A stretch of DNA of 64,000 nt from Shinella zoogloeoides (GCF_020883495.1 NZ_CP086610.1:1841501-1905500); one strand, 5' to 3'; numbered from the stretch's first letter, positions 8,573 to 17,680 are shown. Notes: generated from the sequence alone by a model not told the origin. A program made the numbers and translations.

Positions 8573-9355
8573 GTGAGCATACGGGACTTCATCGACGACA
8601 CGGCACGCTCCGTCGCCTTCCTTTCGCGCGTGCCGATGCCGCAGCGCCATTTCATCGGCTATGACGGAAGGCTGTCGCGCGCGGTGCGGGCCTTCCCGCT
8701 TGCCGGCGTGCTGATCGTGCTGCCGGCGGCCGCGCTCGCCGCCCTGCTCTCGGCCTTCCATGCCCCGCCTGCCTTGCTCGCCATCTCCACCCTCGCCCTG
8801 CAGGTGCTCGTCACCGGCGCGCTGCACGAGGACGGGCTTTCCGACAGCGCCGACGGCATCGGCGGCGGGCGGGACCGCGACAGCGCACTCGCCATCATGA
8901 AGGACAGCCGCGCCGGCTCCTATGGCGTCGTGGCGCTCATTCTCTCCTTCGGCCTGCGCGCCGCCGCCATCGCCGCGCTCGCGGCGGTCCTCACCCCGTC
9001 CGGCCTCGGCATGGCGCTGCTGGCCGTCGCCGCCGCCAGCCGCACCGCCATGGTCTGGCACTGGTCGCTGCTGCCGCCGGCCCGCCGCGACGGCGTCGCC
9101 GCCTCGGTCGGCGAACCGGAAAACAGCGCGACGCTCTTCGCGCTCGCCAGCGGCATCGGGATATCCGCCCTGCTGCTCCTGCCGCACGGCACTGTGGCCT
9201 CCTTCGCGCTTGCATCGGCCGCCGCCGTGCTTGCCGTCCTCCTCTTCAACCGTATTGCGCTGCGCAAGATCGGCGGCCATACGGGCGATACGATCGGCGC
9301 GACGCAGCAGCTTGCGGAAATGTCGGTTCTCTTCTCCCTTGCCTTGGCGCTTTGA
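8573..9355 (+). CDS. cobS: Adenosylcobinamide-GDP ribazoletransferase
   Basis: 260 aa polytopic membrane enzyme (CobS, called CobV in Pseudomonas) that joins alpha-ribazole to adenosylcobinamide-GDP to complete cobalamin. The diagnostic block is TGALHEDGLSDSADGIGGG followed by RDRDSALAIMKDSRAGSYG, with aspartates that bind metal and GDP. Several hydrophobic helices follow (residues about 35-60, 105-140, 175-220), ending with RKIGGHTGDTIGATQQLAE. The start is GTG at 8573 with a strong ribosome site (CCAGGAGGGG) about 11 bases upstream. It is followed by the small DUF1289 gene 36 bp later. Confidence 0.95.
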   Translation: MSIRDFIDDTARSVAFLSRVPMPQRHFIGYDGRLSRAVRAFPLAGVLIVLPAAALAALLSAFHAPPALLAISTLALQVLVTGALHEDGLSDSADGIGGGRDRDSALAIMKDSRAGSYGVVALILSFGLRAAAIAALAAVLTPSGLGMALLAVAAASRTAMVWHWSLLPPARRDGVAASVGEPENSATLFALASGIGISALLLLPHGTVASFALASAAAVLAVLLFNRIALRKIGGHTGDTIGATQQLAEMSVLFSLALAL

Positions 9356-9391
9356 GCTACCGATATTGAAAAGACAGAGACCGGAGACCCG

Positions 9392-9613
9392 ATGGAATCG
9401 CCCTGCATCCTCGTCTGCTCGATCGATATGGTGACCGGATATTGTTTCGGCTGCGGCCGCACGCGCGACGAAATCGGCGCCTGGACGCTCTACACGCCGG
9501 AGGAGCGCCGCGCGATCATGGCCGCGCTGCCGGCCCGGCTCGAAACCGTCGAGCGCAAGCCGCGTCGCGAGACCCGGCGGTCGCGCATGGCGCGGGAGCG
9601 CGGCGAGGCATGA
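9392..9613 (+). CDS. DUF1289 domain protein
   Basis: 73 aa. It has the DUF1289 cysteine pattern SPCILVCSIDMVTGYCFGCG (C-x3-C-x8-C-x2-C), which could bind zinc or an iron-sulfur cluster, followed by GRTRDEIGAW and TPEERRAIMAALPARL. The C-terminus is strongly basic. Function is unknown. Its stop overlaps the start of the aspartyl protease gene by four bases (ATGA), so they are translationally coupled. The start at 9392 has GGAGA upstream. Confidence 0.85.
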   Translation: MESPCILVCSIDMVTGYCFGCGRTRDEIGAWTLYTPEERRAIMAALPARLETVERKPRRETRRSRMARERGEA

Positions 9614-10308
9614 GGCTCTATATCCTTCTCGGCATCCTCGCGGCCGGTCTTGCCCTTCTCATCCTCAACCATGACGGCGGGCGCACGCTCGGCCTCGACA
9701 ACGACGACTTCGGCCGGCTCGTCACCCTTTCGGCCATCGGCACGATGATGGCCGCCGGCATCCTGGCGAGCCGTCGACAATGGGGCGAGAGCCTGCGCCA
9801 GGCCGCCATCTGGCTGGTCCTCATCCTCGCGCTCGCCACCGCCTATCTCTATCGCTTCGACCTGCAGGAAATCGGCAACCGCCTGACCGCCGGCCTGATC
9901 CCCGGCCGCGCCGTCGTGACGACCGGTGCAAGCGGCGAGGAAATCCTCGTCATCCACAAGGGCCTCTCCGGCCATTTCGAGGCGGACGTGACCATCGACG
10001 GCACGCCGCTGCGCATGCTGGTGGATACGGGGGCAAGCTCCGTGGTGCTGTCCTACGACGACGCCATGCGTCTCGGCATAAACCCGGACAACCTCGTCTT
10101 CTCCATCGAGGTCTCCACCGCCAACGGCCGGGCGCGCGCCGCGCCCGTGACGCTGCGCGAGGTCGCCATCGGCCCCATCCTGCGCGGCACGATCCGCGGC
10201 ATGGTCACCGAGCAGGGCCGGCTCGACCAGAGCCTCCTCGGCATGAGTTTCCTGGAAACCCTCGGCTCCATCGAGATCACCCGCGACGAATTGCGGCTGA
10301 AGGACTGA
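9610..10308 (+). CDS. Membrane-anchored retropepsin-like aspartyl protease (TIGR02281 type)
   Basis: 232 aa. It has three N-terminal hydrophobic segments (LYILLGILAAGLALLIL, LVTLSAIGTMMAAGILA, AAIWLVLILALATAYLY) and then a single retropepsin-like domain from about residue 115. The catalytic motif is MLVDTGASSVVLSYDDA (DTGAS), followed by VSTANGRARAAPVTL and a C-terminal LLGMSFLETLGSIEI that matches the clan AA fold. One domain per chain implies a dimeric active site, probably facing the periplasm. Substrates of this bacterial family are not known to me. The coupled DUF1289 gene is a recurring style of neighbour for it in rhizobia (from general knowledge, not checked). Confidence 0.85.
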   Translation: MRLYILLGILAAGLALLILNHDGGRTLGLDNDDFGRLVTLSAIGTMMAAGILASRRQWGESLRQAAIWLVLILALATAYLYRFDLQEIGNRLTAGLIPGRAVVTTGASGEEILVIHKGLSGHFEADVTIDGTPLRMLVDTGASSVVLSYDDAMRLGINPDNLVFSIEVSTANGRARAAPVTLREVAIGPILRGTIRGMVTEQGRLDQSLLGMSFLETLGSIEITRDELRLKD

Positions 10309-10312
10309 ACCC

Positions 10313-11074
10313 TCAGTTCTTCAGCTTGTACCCGGTCTTGAAGATCCAGGCCGTGATCGACAGGCACACGACGAGAAAGCCGAGCACCGTCACGAGGCTG
10401 ACGACGGGGTTCACGTCGGCGATCTCGAAGAAGCTCCAGCGGAAGCCGGAGACGAGGTAGAGCACGGGATTGAAGTGGCTGACGGCCTGCCAGAAGGGCG
10501 GCAGCATGTCGATGGAGTAGAAGCTGCCGCCGAGGAAGACGAGCGGCGGGATGATCAGCATCGGGAAAATGTTCAACTGCTCGAAATCCTTCGCCCAGAT
10601 GCCGATCATGAAGCCGAACAGCGAGAAGCTCACCGCCGTCAGCACGAAGAACAGCACCATCATGACCGGATGCTTGATCGATATGTCGACGAAGAGCGAG
10701 GCCGTGATCAGGATGATCGTGCCGACGATCAGCCCCTTGGTCGCCGCCGCTCCGACATAGCCGATGACGATCTCCAGCATCGAGATCGGCGAGGAGAGGA
10801 TCTCGTAGATCGTGCCGGTGAATTTCGGGAAATAGATGCCGAAGGAGCCGTTGCCGATGCACTGGTTGAGCAGCGTGAGCATGATGAGGCCGGGCGCGAT
10901 GAAGGCGCCATAGGGCACGCCCTGCACCTCCTGCATGCGCGAGCCGATGGCCGCGCCGAAGACGATGAAATAGAGCGAGGTGGTGATGACGGGCGAGACG
11001 ATGCTCTGCAGCAGCGTGCGGCGCGTGCGCGCCATCTCGAATGCGTAGATGGACTTGATCGCCTCGAAGTTCAT
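10313..11074 (-). CDS. ABC-2 type transporter permease
   Basis: 253 aa with six predicted transmembrane helices of the ABC-2 exporter type. The N-terminus [20 protein letters not shown] precedes the first helix ([18 protein letters not shown]). The typical motif region [18 protein letters not shown] and the later [20 protein letters not shown] are present. Its start codon overlaps the stop of the ATPase gene by four bases (ATGA), so both are one operon and form one exporter. The substrate is not evident: drug, polysaccharide or lipid are possible in this family. It converges with the aspartyl protease gene four bases away. Confidence 0.9.
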   Translation of the reverse strand: MNFEAIKSIYAFEMARTRRTLLQSIVSPVITTSLYFIVFGAAIGSRMQEVQGVPYGAFIAPGLIMLTLLNQCIGNGSFGIYFPKFTGTIYEILSSPISMLEIVIGYVGAAATKGLIVGTIILITASLFVDISIKHPVMMVLFFVLTAVSFSLFGFMIGIWAKDFEQLNIFPMLIIPPLVFLGGSFYSIDMLPPFWQAVSHFNPVLYLVSGFRWSFFEIADVNPVVSLVTVLGFLVVCLSITAWIFKTGYKLKN

Positions 11075-11997
11075 TTGCCTGTCCCTACCAGTTCCACGAA
11101 AATGTCTTCCAGCGAACTCTGCTCGGTGGAGATGTCCTTGACCCGCAATCCGCACTGGGAGAGCGCGGAGAGCAGCGACGAGATACCCGTCCGCTCGCCG
11201 GACGAGTCGAATTCGTAGACGAGCCGTTGCCCCTCGCCGGACAGCGTGAGCCCATAGGGCGACAGCACGTCGGGAATGGCGGCGATCGGCTCGGCAAGCT
11301 CGACGGTCATCTGCTTGCGGCCGAGCTTGGCCATCAGCGCCTCCTTCTCCTCCACCAGCAGGATCTTCCCATGGTTGATGACGCCGATGCGGTCGGCGAT
11401 CTCCTCCGCCTCCTCGATGTAATGCGTCGTCAGGATGATGGTGACGCCGGAGGCGCGCAGGCGCTCGACGAGCTGCCACATGTCCTTGCGCAGCGACACG
11501 TCCACGCCCGCCGTCGGCTCGTCGAGGAACAGCACCTTCGGCTCGTAGGACAGCGCCTTGGCGATCAGTACGCGCCGCCGCATGCCGCCCGACAGATGGC
11601 GCAGCACCGTGTCCTTCTTGTCGTAGAGCGAGAGGTCCTTCAGGATGCGCTCGATCAGCGCCGGGTCCGGCTTGCAGCCATGCAGGCCGCGCGAGAAGGC
11701 CACCGTGTTCCACACCGTCTCGAAGGCGTCGAGCGTCAGTTCCTGCGGCACGAGGCCGATGATGGAGCGCGTCTTGCGGTAATCGCGCAGGATATCGTGC
11801 CCCGCCACCGTGACGCTGCCGCCGCTCGGCGTGACGATGCCGCAGATGATCGAGATCATCGTCGTCTTGCCAGCGCCGTTCGGCCCGAGCAGCGCGAGGA
11901 TTTCCCCCTGCTCGATATCGAGGTCGACGCCCTTCAGCGCCTGAAAGCCCGTTGCGTAGCTCTTGGTGAGATTGCGAATGGAAACGATGGGCGCCAT
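11071..11997 (-). CDS. ABC-2 exporter ATP-binding protein
   Basis: 308 aa. The nucleotide-binding domain occupies about residues 1-230: Walker [13 protein letters not shown]-loop IIGLVPQEL, signature [10 protein letters not shown], Walker [14 protein letters not shown] and switch His in [13 protein letters not shown]-terminal extension of about 70 residues, typical of DrrA/CcmA-like exporter ATPases, follows. It is cotranscribed with the overlapping permease gene downstream. Start 11997 is an ATG. The AT-rich stretch at 12040-12090 between it and the TSUP stop may contain its promoter. Confidence 0.92.
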   Translation of the reverse strand: MAPIVSIRNLTKSYATGFQALKGVDLDIEQGEILALLGPNGAGKTTMISIICGIVTPSGGSVTVAGHDILRDYRKTRSIIGLVPQELTLDAFETVWNTVAFSRGLHGCKPDPALIERILKDLSLYDKKDTVLRHLSGGMRRRVLIAKALSYEPKVLFLDEPTAGVDVSLRKDMWQLVERLRASGVTIILTTHYIEEAEEIADRIGVINHGKILLVEEKEALMAKLGRKQMTVELAEPIAAIPDVLSPYGLTLSGEGQRLVYEFDSSGERTGISSLLSALSQCGLRVKDISTEQSSLEDIFVELVGTGK

Positions 11998-12090
11998 GGG
12001 AGGGTCCGGAAAGAGGAAGAGACGTGCGGAAGGACACCCTATATGGCGTGCCCTTCGTCAATTTTCACCCGTCGCAGGGAAAAAATTCGC

Positions 12091-12912
12091 TTACCCGTAA
12101 ATGCTGACGAGGAAGCGCAACGACACCAGCAGCAGGAAGACGCCGAAGCCCACTTCAAGCTGCCGCTTGCTCATCGAATGCGCCAGCTTGACGCCCCAGG
12201 GCGTGACGACGAGGGCGATGGGTACGATAAGGGCGACGGCGATCCAGTTGATGAAGCCGGTGGAGCCGGGCGGCAGGCCCGCCGCGCCCCAGCCGGCCCA
12301 GACATAGCCGATGATGCCGGGAATGGAGATGAGCACGCCGACGCCCGAGGACGTCGCCACCGCCTGGTGGATCGGCCGGCCGAAGGAGGTCATGTAGGTG
12401 TTGTTGAGCACGCCGCCGCCGATGCCCATGAGGCCGGACAGCGTGCCGATGACGACGCCCGCGATCTGGTTGGCGAGCCCCGTCGGCAGCGTGTCGCCCA
12501 CCCGCCAGCTTTCCCGGTTGAACAGCATGCGCAGGGCGACCAGCAGCGCGATGGCGACGAAGACGAGGCGCAGGCCGACGCTCGATATCACCGCCGCGAT
12601 GACCGAGGCGAGCACCGCCCCGAGCGGCAGCGCGACGATCCAGCTCTTCAGGAGCGCGGTATCGACCGCGCCGCGCTTGCGGTGCGAGGTGTAGGAGCGG
12701 ATGGAAGTCGGCACGATGATGGCGATGGAGGTGCCGATGGACAGATGCATGCGCACCGCATCCGGCACGTCGAGATAGCCGAACACCTGATAGAAGACCG
12801 GCACCAGGATCGCCCCGCCGCCAATGCCGAAGATGCCTGCCAGCAGGCCGGAAACCACCCCGGCGGCGGCAAGCGCGATGGCGAAGAGGACGAGATCGGC
12901 AATGGGCGGCAT
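12091..12912 (-). CDS. TSUP (TauE/SafE) family membrane transporter
   Basis: 273 aa with about eight hydrophobic segments in two related halves. Each half begins with the family glycine motif: LLAGIFGIGGGAILVPVF near residue 25 and LSGLMGIGGGVLNNTYMTSF near residue 155. Such proteins export sulfite, sulfoacetate or related anions, or take up organosulfur compounds; the substrate here is unknown. Start 12912 (MPPIADLVL) has GGGAG seven bases upstream; a longer reading to 12978 is less likely. No sulfur-metabolism gene is adjacent. The 354 bp upstream of the start holds the candidate small RNA described separately. Confidence 0.88.
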   Translation of the reverse strand: MPPIADLVLFAIALAAAGVVSGLLAGIFGIGGGAILVPVFYQVFGYLDVPDAVRMHLSIGTSIAIIVPTSIRSYTSHRKRGAVDTALLKSWIVALPLGAVLASVIAAVISSVGLRLVFVAIALLVALRMLFNRESWRVGDTLPTGLANQIAGVVIGTLSGLMGIGGGVLNNTYMTSFGRPIHQAVATSSGVGVLISIPGIIGYVWAGWGAAGLPPGSTGFINWIAVALIVPIALVVTPWGVKLAHSMSKRQLEVGFGVFLLLVSLRFLVSIYG

Positions 12913-13020
12913 GGAAGGCTCCCGGCAGGATCGTCGCGCGGGGGCGACTCGCGAGAATTCGCGCGGACAGGCCGCCAACTGTCATCAAACCGTGATCGAT
13001 TTCAACCATTCTCCCGGCGA

Positions 13021-13249
13021 GACCGAAGGAACGGCCTGCGCCCCGCCTGCCGATCCTTCCCGACGCCGCCCCCTCGGCGTCGGGCTGCGGCCTCGCCCCG
13101 GCGGCCCCATCCGCCCGCTTCCTCCCCGTGGAAGCCTCGCATGCATCCCCGCCGGCGTCCCCCGGCGCGGACAACGGAACGTGACAGTTCCAGGCAGAGC
13201 CGAACGCACCTGCCGCCCTCTTCGACCGGCGCCCCGCCGGTCTTTTTTT
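13021..13249 (+). ncRNA. Candidate small RNA with C-rich hairpin loops and an intrinsic terminator
   Basis: The gap 12913-13266 has no convincing gene but holds a run of hairpins on the plus strand. GAAGGA (13025-13030) can pair with TCCTTC (13054-13059). CCCGACGCCG (13059-13068) pairs perfectly with CGGCGTCGGG (13075-13084) around a CCCCCT loop. GCTTCC (13117-13122) pairs with GGAAGC (13130-13135) around TCCCCGT. CGCCGG (13150-13155) pairs with CCGGCG (13162-13167). A strong terminator ends it at 13249. Both flanking genes run on the minus strand, so this terminator serves neither. C-rich loops recall rhizobial small RNAs whose loops pair with ribosome sites. The 5' end and promoter are not determined. 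Confidence 0.45.
13224..13249 (+). terminator. Orphan plus-strand intrinsic terminator
   Basis: GACCGGC (13224-13230) pairs with GCCGGTC (13236-13242) around GCCCC, and seven T residues follow at 13243-13249. On the minus strand there is no T-run after the stem. The nearest plus-strand gene upstream ends at 10308, so the terminator implies a separate plus-strand transcript here. Confidence 0.8.
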
Positions 13250-13266
13250 GCCGTCGGCTCAGGCGT

Positions 13267-14493
13267 CTACAGGCTGCAATGCCGGTAGCCGGACTTGCGG
13301 GCGCGCAGGTCGAAATGGAAATGGTCCTTGTGGAAGCGGTCGCTGCCCGGGCCGAGCACGGTGGAGAAATATTTGCAGCTATCGCCGCGCACCGATTTCA
13401 GCAGCCCCTTCTCCCGGAAGGCGAAGAAGCCCTTCTTCTCGATGACGATGGTCTTGCCGGTCTTCAGCACGATCTTGCCGACGTCGATGGCGTTGCCCTT
13501 GGCATGTTCCGACATGGCCGCCCCCTTCTGCGAATTCATGGTGCGGCAGGAATAGGACGACATCTGGTGGATGGCGGAGACGCCCGAGAGATAGCGCGTG
13601 CGGGTGGACGGCACGAGTTCCTGCTTCACCCAGCGCGCGAAGGCTTCCGTGATCCGGCAGTTCACCTGCGCGGCCGGTTTGATCTGGATGCCGCCGGAAA
13701 GGCCCGAAAGCTCCACCGGCCAGTCGATGCCGCAGGAGCGGCCGCGGGAAATGCGCGGCACGTCGCGGAATTTCACGCCGAGCTTGACCAGCCGCTGCCG
13801 GCAGGCCTTTTCCGAGGCCGGCATGCCGCCCATCGTTTCGGGCACCTGCATCGGATCGTTGAGCCGCGGCAGGAACGCGACCTGATCCCCCTCCACCGCC
13901 TGCCGGCGGCGGGTCGTCGCCTTGTCCGGCACGCGCAGATAGCCCTCGCTCTCCGCCGCGCCGAGTTCGGCACCGCCCTCGGACATCGGGATCGGCTCAC
14001 CGACCTGTTGCGGCGTATCCGTGCCGATGCCGCCGACGACCACCTGGCTGGCATTGCCCTCGGCGATCTCGTTGGCCTGCGCCTCCGCAAGGCCCTCGAC
14101 GCGCCCGACGCCCAGCCCGGCGTCCATGTTGACGCCGCCCTCGGGCACGGTCAGCACGCCGGAAGACGCCTGCACAGGCTGGGAAATGCCCATCGCCTCG
14201 TCGCTGTCGATCATCGGCAGGCGCTTCTGCTGGCGCGCGGGCGTCGCCATGGCGGCATTCGCTTCGCCGGCCTGGCCGACAGGCTCGCTTGAGACATAGG
14301 CCGCGTCGCCGCCGGTATCGCCCGCCTCGCCGGCTGGCACGCGGGAAATGACCTCGACGGGCTGGATGGCGCTGACGCCGCCGCCGTCGATATCGTCGGG
14401 CGGCATCAGACCACCGGAGCAGGCAGCCAGCATCGCCGGGGCGACAAGCAGCCCAAGCGGCCTGCGGAGACGAGAAACAAACGCAATACCCAT
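13267..14493 (-). CDS. Extensin-like domain lipoprotein
   Basis: 408 aa. The N-terminus is a lipoprotein signal (RRPLGLLVAPAMLAACSGG; lipobox LAAC, Cys near residue 21). Residues about 25-215 are low-complexity, acidic and rich in Gly, Val, Ala and Pro, probably a disordered linker across the periplasm. The extensin-like C-terminal domain (from about residue 225) contains CGIDWPVELSGL, a conserved CRTM..., HAKGNAIDVG and near the end FHKDHFHFDLRA. These resemble the metal-binding motifs of M15/LD-peptidase folds. It may act on peptidoglycan; this is inference. Start 14493 has GGAAG upstream; a preceding in-frame stretch is rejected. Confidence 0.8.
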   Translation of the reverse strand: MGIAFVSRLRRPLGLLVAPAMLAACSGGLMPPDDIDGGGVSAIQPVEVISRVPAGEAGDTGGDAAYVSSEPVGQAGEANAAMATPARQQKRLPMIDSDEAMGISQPVQASSGVLTVPEGGVNMDAGLGVGRVEGLAEAQANEIAEGNASQVVVGGIGTDTPQQVGEPIPMSEGGAELGAAESEGYLRVPDKATTRRRQAVEGDQVAFLPRLNDPMQVPETMGGMPASEKACRQRLVKLGVKFRDVPRISRGRSCGIDWPVELSGLSGGIQIKPAAQVNCRITEAFARWVKQELVPSTRTRYLSGVSAIHQMSSYSCRTMNSQKGAAMSEHAKGNAIDVGKIVLKTGKTIVIEKKGFFAFREKGLLKSVRGDSCKYFSTVLGPGSDRFHKDHFHFDLRARKSGYRHCSL

Positions 14494-14687
14494 TGTCACT
14501 TCCGCCCGGCGTCCGGTTGCGCACGATGCGGATCCCGGTTTCGCACGTTCATGTCCGGCGATGGTGCAGGCCGCTTTTGTCCGCATTCGGACGCAAGGGG
14601 CGCAAAATCCGCACCGCAGGCCGACAGCCCTGCATTTCCAGAGGATTTTGTCGCAACAGGGTAAAGGAATGGTTCCCGCCGGATACG

Positions 14688-14715
14688 AAAACCCCGGCGC
14701 TTGGCAGCGCCGGGG
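14688..14715 (-). terminator. Intrinsic terminator of the chemoreceptor gene
   Basis: Read on the minus strand, CCCCGGCGCT and AGCGCCGGGG form a perfect ten-base stem (14692-14701 with 14706-14715) with a four-base loop, followed by TTTT (14688-14691 on the plus strand are AAAA). It lies 28 bp after the chemoreceptor stop codon. Confidence 0.8.
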
Positions 14716-14742
14716 CAAGGATTCGGACGGTGCGTTGAGCCT

Positions 14743-16560
14743 CTAGGCGGCGCGCCGCCGCTGGTCCGTTGCGGCCGCGTTCAGCCGGAAATTCCCGAGC
14801 AGCGTGCGCAGATGCTCGCTTTCCTTGGTCAAGGTCTGGCCGGCGGCGTTGGTCTCTTCCACCATGGCGGCATTCTGCTGGGTCATCTGGTCCATCTGGT
14901 TGACGGCCGTGTTGACCTCGGCAAGACCCGTCGCCTGCTCGCGGGCGGAGGTGGCGATGGACGTCACCTGCTCGTTGACGCGGTTCACCAGCGTCTCGAT
15001 CTCGGTCAGCGCATCGCCCGTGGAGCGCACCAGCGCGACACCCGTGCCGACTTCGGCGGCCGAGTTGCTGATCAGGCCCTTGATCTCCTTGGCCGCATTG
15101 GCCGAACGCTGGGCAAGCTCGCGCACCTCCTGCGCAACGACCGCAAAGCCCCTGCCCGCCTCGCCCGCCCGCGCCGCCTCGACACCGGCATTGAGCGCCA
15201 GAAGGTTGGTCTGGAAGGCGATCTCGTCGATGACGCCGATGATCTGGCTGATGCGGCTGGACGCATCCTCGATGCGGCTCATCGCGGAAACGGCGTCACG
15301 CACGATGGTGCCGGAACGGCTTGTCGACTGCGTCGTCTCGGTCACCATGCGGCTCGCCTCGGCCGCACGGTCGGAGGCGTTGCGCACCGTCGCGGTGATC
15401 TCGTCGAGCGCCGCCGCGGTCTCCTCGAGGGAAGCGGCCTGCTGCTCGGTGCGGTGCGACAGGTTGTTGGCCGCCTCCGCGATACCCGAGGCGCTACCAT
15501 GCACGATGTCGGTGGAGTGGGCGATGGCGTTGATGACGCTGGAGAGCGCATCCACCGCCCGGTTGAAGTCCTCGCGGAGCTTGGCATATTCCGGCGCGAT
15601 GGCATCGATGGAGACCGTGAGGTCGCCATTGGCAAGACGCTCCAGCGCCTCGCCGACGGTGTGCATGGCGTCGGCCTGGCTCTGGCTGACGGAGCGCTGG
15701 CGGCGTTCGCCCTCGCTGCGCTCGGCATCGAGCCGCGCCTGCTGCTCGCCCTCGCGGATGCGCATTTGCGCACGCTCGGCAACGGAGTCGCGCAGGATCG
15801 AGACCACCTTCGCCATCTCGCCGATCTCGTCCTTGCGGTCGGTCTCCGGCACCTCGCTGGAAACATCCTCCTCGGCGATGGCCTGCATAGAGGCGTTGAG
15901 CCGCAGGATCGGCCGGGTCACGCTCTTCACGATGGCATAGGCGGCAAGGATGATGGCAAGGCCGCCACCGGCCAGGATGATCGCCATGCCGATGGCGTTG
16001 CGGCGGAACATGGCCGCAAGGTCATCCGCATAGACGCCCGTGCCGACGATCCAGCCCCAGGGCGCGAAGCCCGCGACATGGGAATATTTCAGCACCGGCT
16101 CCTCGAAGCCCGGCTTCGGCCAGTAGTAATCCACGAAATCCTGCCCGGTCGGGCTGGCCTTCACGGCCTTCACGAATTCGGTGAAGATGTGCTTGCCCGT
16201 CGGGTCCGCCATGCCGGACTGGTCCGTACCGTCGAGCGCCGGCTTGATCGGGTGCATGACGATCACGGCGTTCATGTCGTTGATCCAGAAATAGCCGCTG
16301 TTCTCGTAGCGCAGCGCCCGCACGGCATCCTTCGCCCGCGCCTGCGCTTCCTCGCGCGTCAGCGTGCCGGCGGTCTCAAGCTCGTGGTAATACTTGAAGA
16401 GCGTCAGCATGTTCTCGTCCATGGCGGCAAGCTTGGACTTGCGCTCGGCGACCATCGCATCCTGATAGTGGTAAAGGCTGTAGACGAGCGCGGCGGCGAA
16501 GATGGTCAAGGCGAGGCCGACAAGCAACGACAGGCGCGTGGATATTCTGAAATTCTTCAA
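14743..16560 (-). CDS. Methyl-accepting chemotaxis protein with Cache sensor domain
   Basis: 605 aa receptor. TM1 ([20 protein letters not shown]) is followed by a periplasmic single-Cache domain (about residues 35-185) with [20 protein letters not shown] and [13 protein letters not shown]. Then TM2 ([20 protein letters not shown]), a HAMP domain, and the MCP signalling domain with hairpin tip [20 protein letters not shown] and [19 protein letters not shown]. Cache receptors of this type usually bind small organic acids or similar metabolites. No C-terminal CheR-tether pentapeptide is obvious (ends DQRRRAA). It is a monocistronic gene with its own terminator; no che genes are near. Confidence 0.93.
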   Translation of the reverse strand: MKNFRISTRLSLLVGLALTIFAAALVYSLYHYQDAMVAERKSKLAAMDENMLTLFKYYHELETAGTLTREEAQARAKDAVRALRYENSGYFWINDMNAVIVMHPIKPALDGTDQSGMADPTGKHIFTEFVKAVKASPTGQDFVDYYWPKPGFEEPVLKYSHVAGFAPWGWIVGTGVYADDLAAMFRRNAIGMAIILAGGGLAIILAAYAIVKSVTRPILRLNASMQAIAEEDVSSEVPETDRKDEIGEMAKVVSILRDSVAERAQMRIREGEQQARLDAERSEGERRQRSVSQSQADAMHTVGEALERLANGDLTVSIDAIAPEYAKLREDFNRAVDALSSVINAIAHSTDIVHGSASGIAEAANNLSHRTEQQAASLEETAAALDEITATVRNASDRAAEASRMVTETTQSTSRSGTIVRDAVSAMSRIEDASSRISQIIGVIDEIAFQTNLLALNAGVEAARAGEAGRGFAVVAQEVRELAQRSANAAKEIKGLISNSAAEVGTGVALVRSTGDALTEIETLVNRVNEQVTSIATSAREQATGLAEVNTAVNQMDQMTQQNAAMVEETNAAGQTLTKESEHLRTLLGNFRLNAAATDQRRRAA

Positions 16561-16643
16561 CGGACTCTCCCCGACTTCAGGAGCATGGCGCCCCTCAAGG
16601 TCGAAAATCCCGAAAACCCTTTAAGAACGTCTAAAATTACAAT

Positions 16644-16658
16644 CATCAAATTTTGATG
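16644..16658. promoter_or_regulatory. Palindrome in the chemoreceptor/yciA divergent region
   Basis: CATCAAA T TTTGATG is a perfect 7+1+7 palindrome located 84 bp upstream of the chemoreceptor start and 98 bp upstream of the thioesterase start. It has the form of a regulator binding site; the regulator is unknown. Confidence 0.35.
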
Positions 16659-16755
16659 GTCGGGAATACTCGTGTCCACGTGCCCCGGGGGCGGCGGCCC
16701 TCTTTCTCCCCGGCCCGCATTCGGCTAGACCGAAGGAAAGAGGAGAGGACATCGC

Positions 16756-17142
16756 ATGACCGACAGCAAGACGCCGAACGGCCAGCTCACCCTGCGCACG
16801 CTCGCCATGCCGGGCGACGCCAACGCGGCCGGCGACATTTTCGGCGGCTGGGTCATGGCGCAGATGGACCTTGCCTCGGGCATCCGTGCCGCCGAGCGCG
16901 CGCAGGGCCGCGTCGTCACCGCCGCGGTCAAGGAAATGGCCTTCCAGCTTCCGGTCAAGATTGGCGATACGCTCAGCATCTACACGGACATCGCCCGCGT
17001 CGGCCGCACGTCGATCACGCTCACCGTCGAGGCCTGGGCGCAGCGCTATCTCACGACCACGCTGGAAAAGGTAACGGCCGCGACCTTCGTCATGGTCGCG
17101 CTCGACCTGAACGGCCACCCGACGCCCGTTCCGGTCGAATAG
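16756..17142 (+). CDS. yciA: Acyl-CoA thioesterase, YciA/hotdog family
   Basis: 128 aa hotdog-fold thioesterase. It should hydrolyse acyl-CoAs in the cytosol. Key blocks are LRTLAMPGDANAAGDIFGGW, with the catalytic aspartate and asparagine region, followed by VMAQMDLASGIRA; then KEMAFQLPVKIGDTLSIYTD and RTSITLTVEAWAQRY. The length equals that of E. coli YciA. A strong ribosome site (GAGGAGAGG) precedes the ATG at 16756. It converges with the DUF486 gene five bases after its stop. Confidence 0.9.
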   Translation: MTDSKTPNGQLTLRTLAMPGDANAAGDIFGGWVMAQMDLASGIRAAERAQGRVVTAAVKEMAFQLPVKIGDTLSIYTDIARVGRTSITLTVEAWAQRYLTTTLEKVTAATFVMVALDLNGHPTPVPVE

Positions 17143-17147
17143 CCCGA

Positions 17148-17501
17148 TCAGCCCTTGAAGACGAAAGCCGCACCGGCGGCGATCAGCATGAAGCCGATGG
17201 CGTGGTTCCAGGTCAGGCTTTCCTTCAGCCAGAACACGGAGAAACCGGCGAAGACCAGCAGGGTGATGACCTCCTGGATCGTCTTGAGCTGCGCGGCCGA
17301 ATAGACCTCATGGCCGATGCGGTTTGCCGGCACCGCCAGACAATATTCGAAGAAGGCGATGCCCCAGCTCGCCAGGATGGCGATGAAGAGCGGCGCGGAC
17401 TTGAACTTGAGGTGCCCGTACCAGGCGAAGGTCATGAAGACGTTGGAGAGGCAGAGCAGCACGATCGGCCAGACGGCCGCGGGATTGAGGCTGAAGGGCA
17501 T
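17148..17501 (-). CDS. DUF486 / DMT-like small membrane protein
   Basis: 117 aa with four hydrophobic helices: VWPIVLLCLSNVFMTFAWYG, PLFIAILASWGIAFFEYCLA, TIQEVITLLVFAGFSVFWL and AIGFMLIAAGAAFVF. The motifs NVFMTFAWYGHLKF and EYCLAVPANRIGH are those of the DUF486 family, related to small drug/metabolite transporters. Transport function is presumed, not known. Start 17501 (MPFSLNPAA) has CAGGA eight bases upstream. The gene is alone, back to back with the GGDEF-EAL gene. Confidence 0.88.
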   Translation of the reverse strand: MPFSLNPAAVWPIVLLCLSNVFMTFAWYGHLKFKSAPLFIAILASWGIAFFEYCLAVPANRIGHEVYSAAQLKTIQEVITLLVFAGFSVFWLKESLTWNHAIGFMLIAAGAAFVFKG

Positions 17502-17680
17502 CGGCGAATCCTGACAGGAGAAAGCTCCCACCGGGATAGCCGGACCATCGCCGCCGTCAAGTCCGGGCCTCATGGATTCTCGCGATCCCCCGTTAAGACA
17601 ATCTTATGCCCGCCCACCCACCATCCACGTTGAGCCGCAACACGTCCGCAAGGCGGCGCCCCTTCAGGCCGGAAACACGA

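Noticed and set aside
12824..13288. Protein-coding gene in the gap upstream of the TSUP gene
   Set aside because: The open frame is Arg/Pro-rich, begins inside the TSUP gene on the opposite strand and has no ribosome site; hairpins and the terminator fit an RNA better.
11227..14292. Very long open frame on the plus strand (over 1000 codons)
   Set aside because: It runs antisense through the ABC ATPase, TSUP and extensin genes, has an Arg/Asp/His-rich composition typical of GC-rich antisense frames, and no domain is recognisable.
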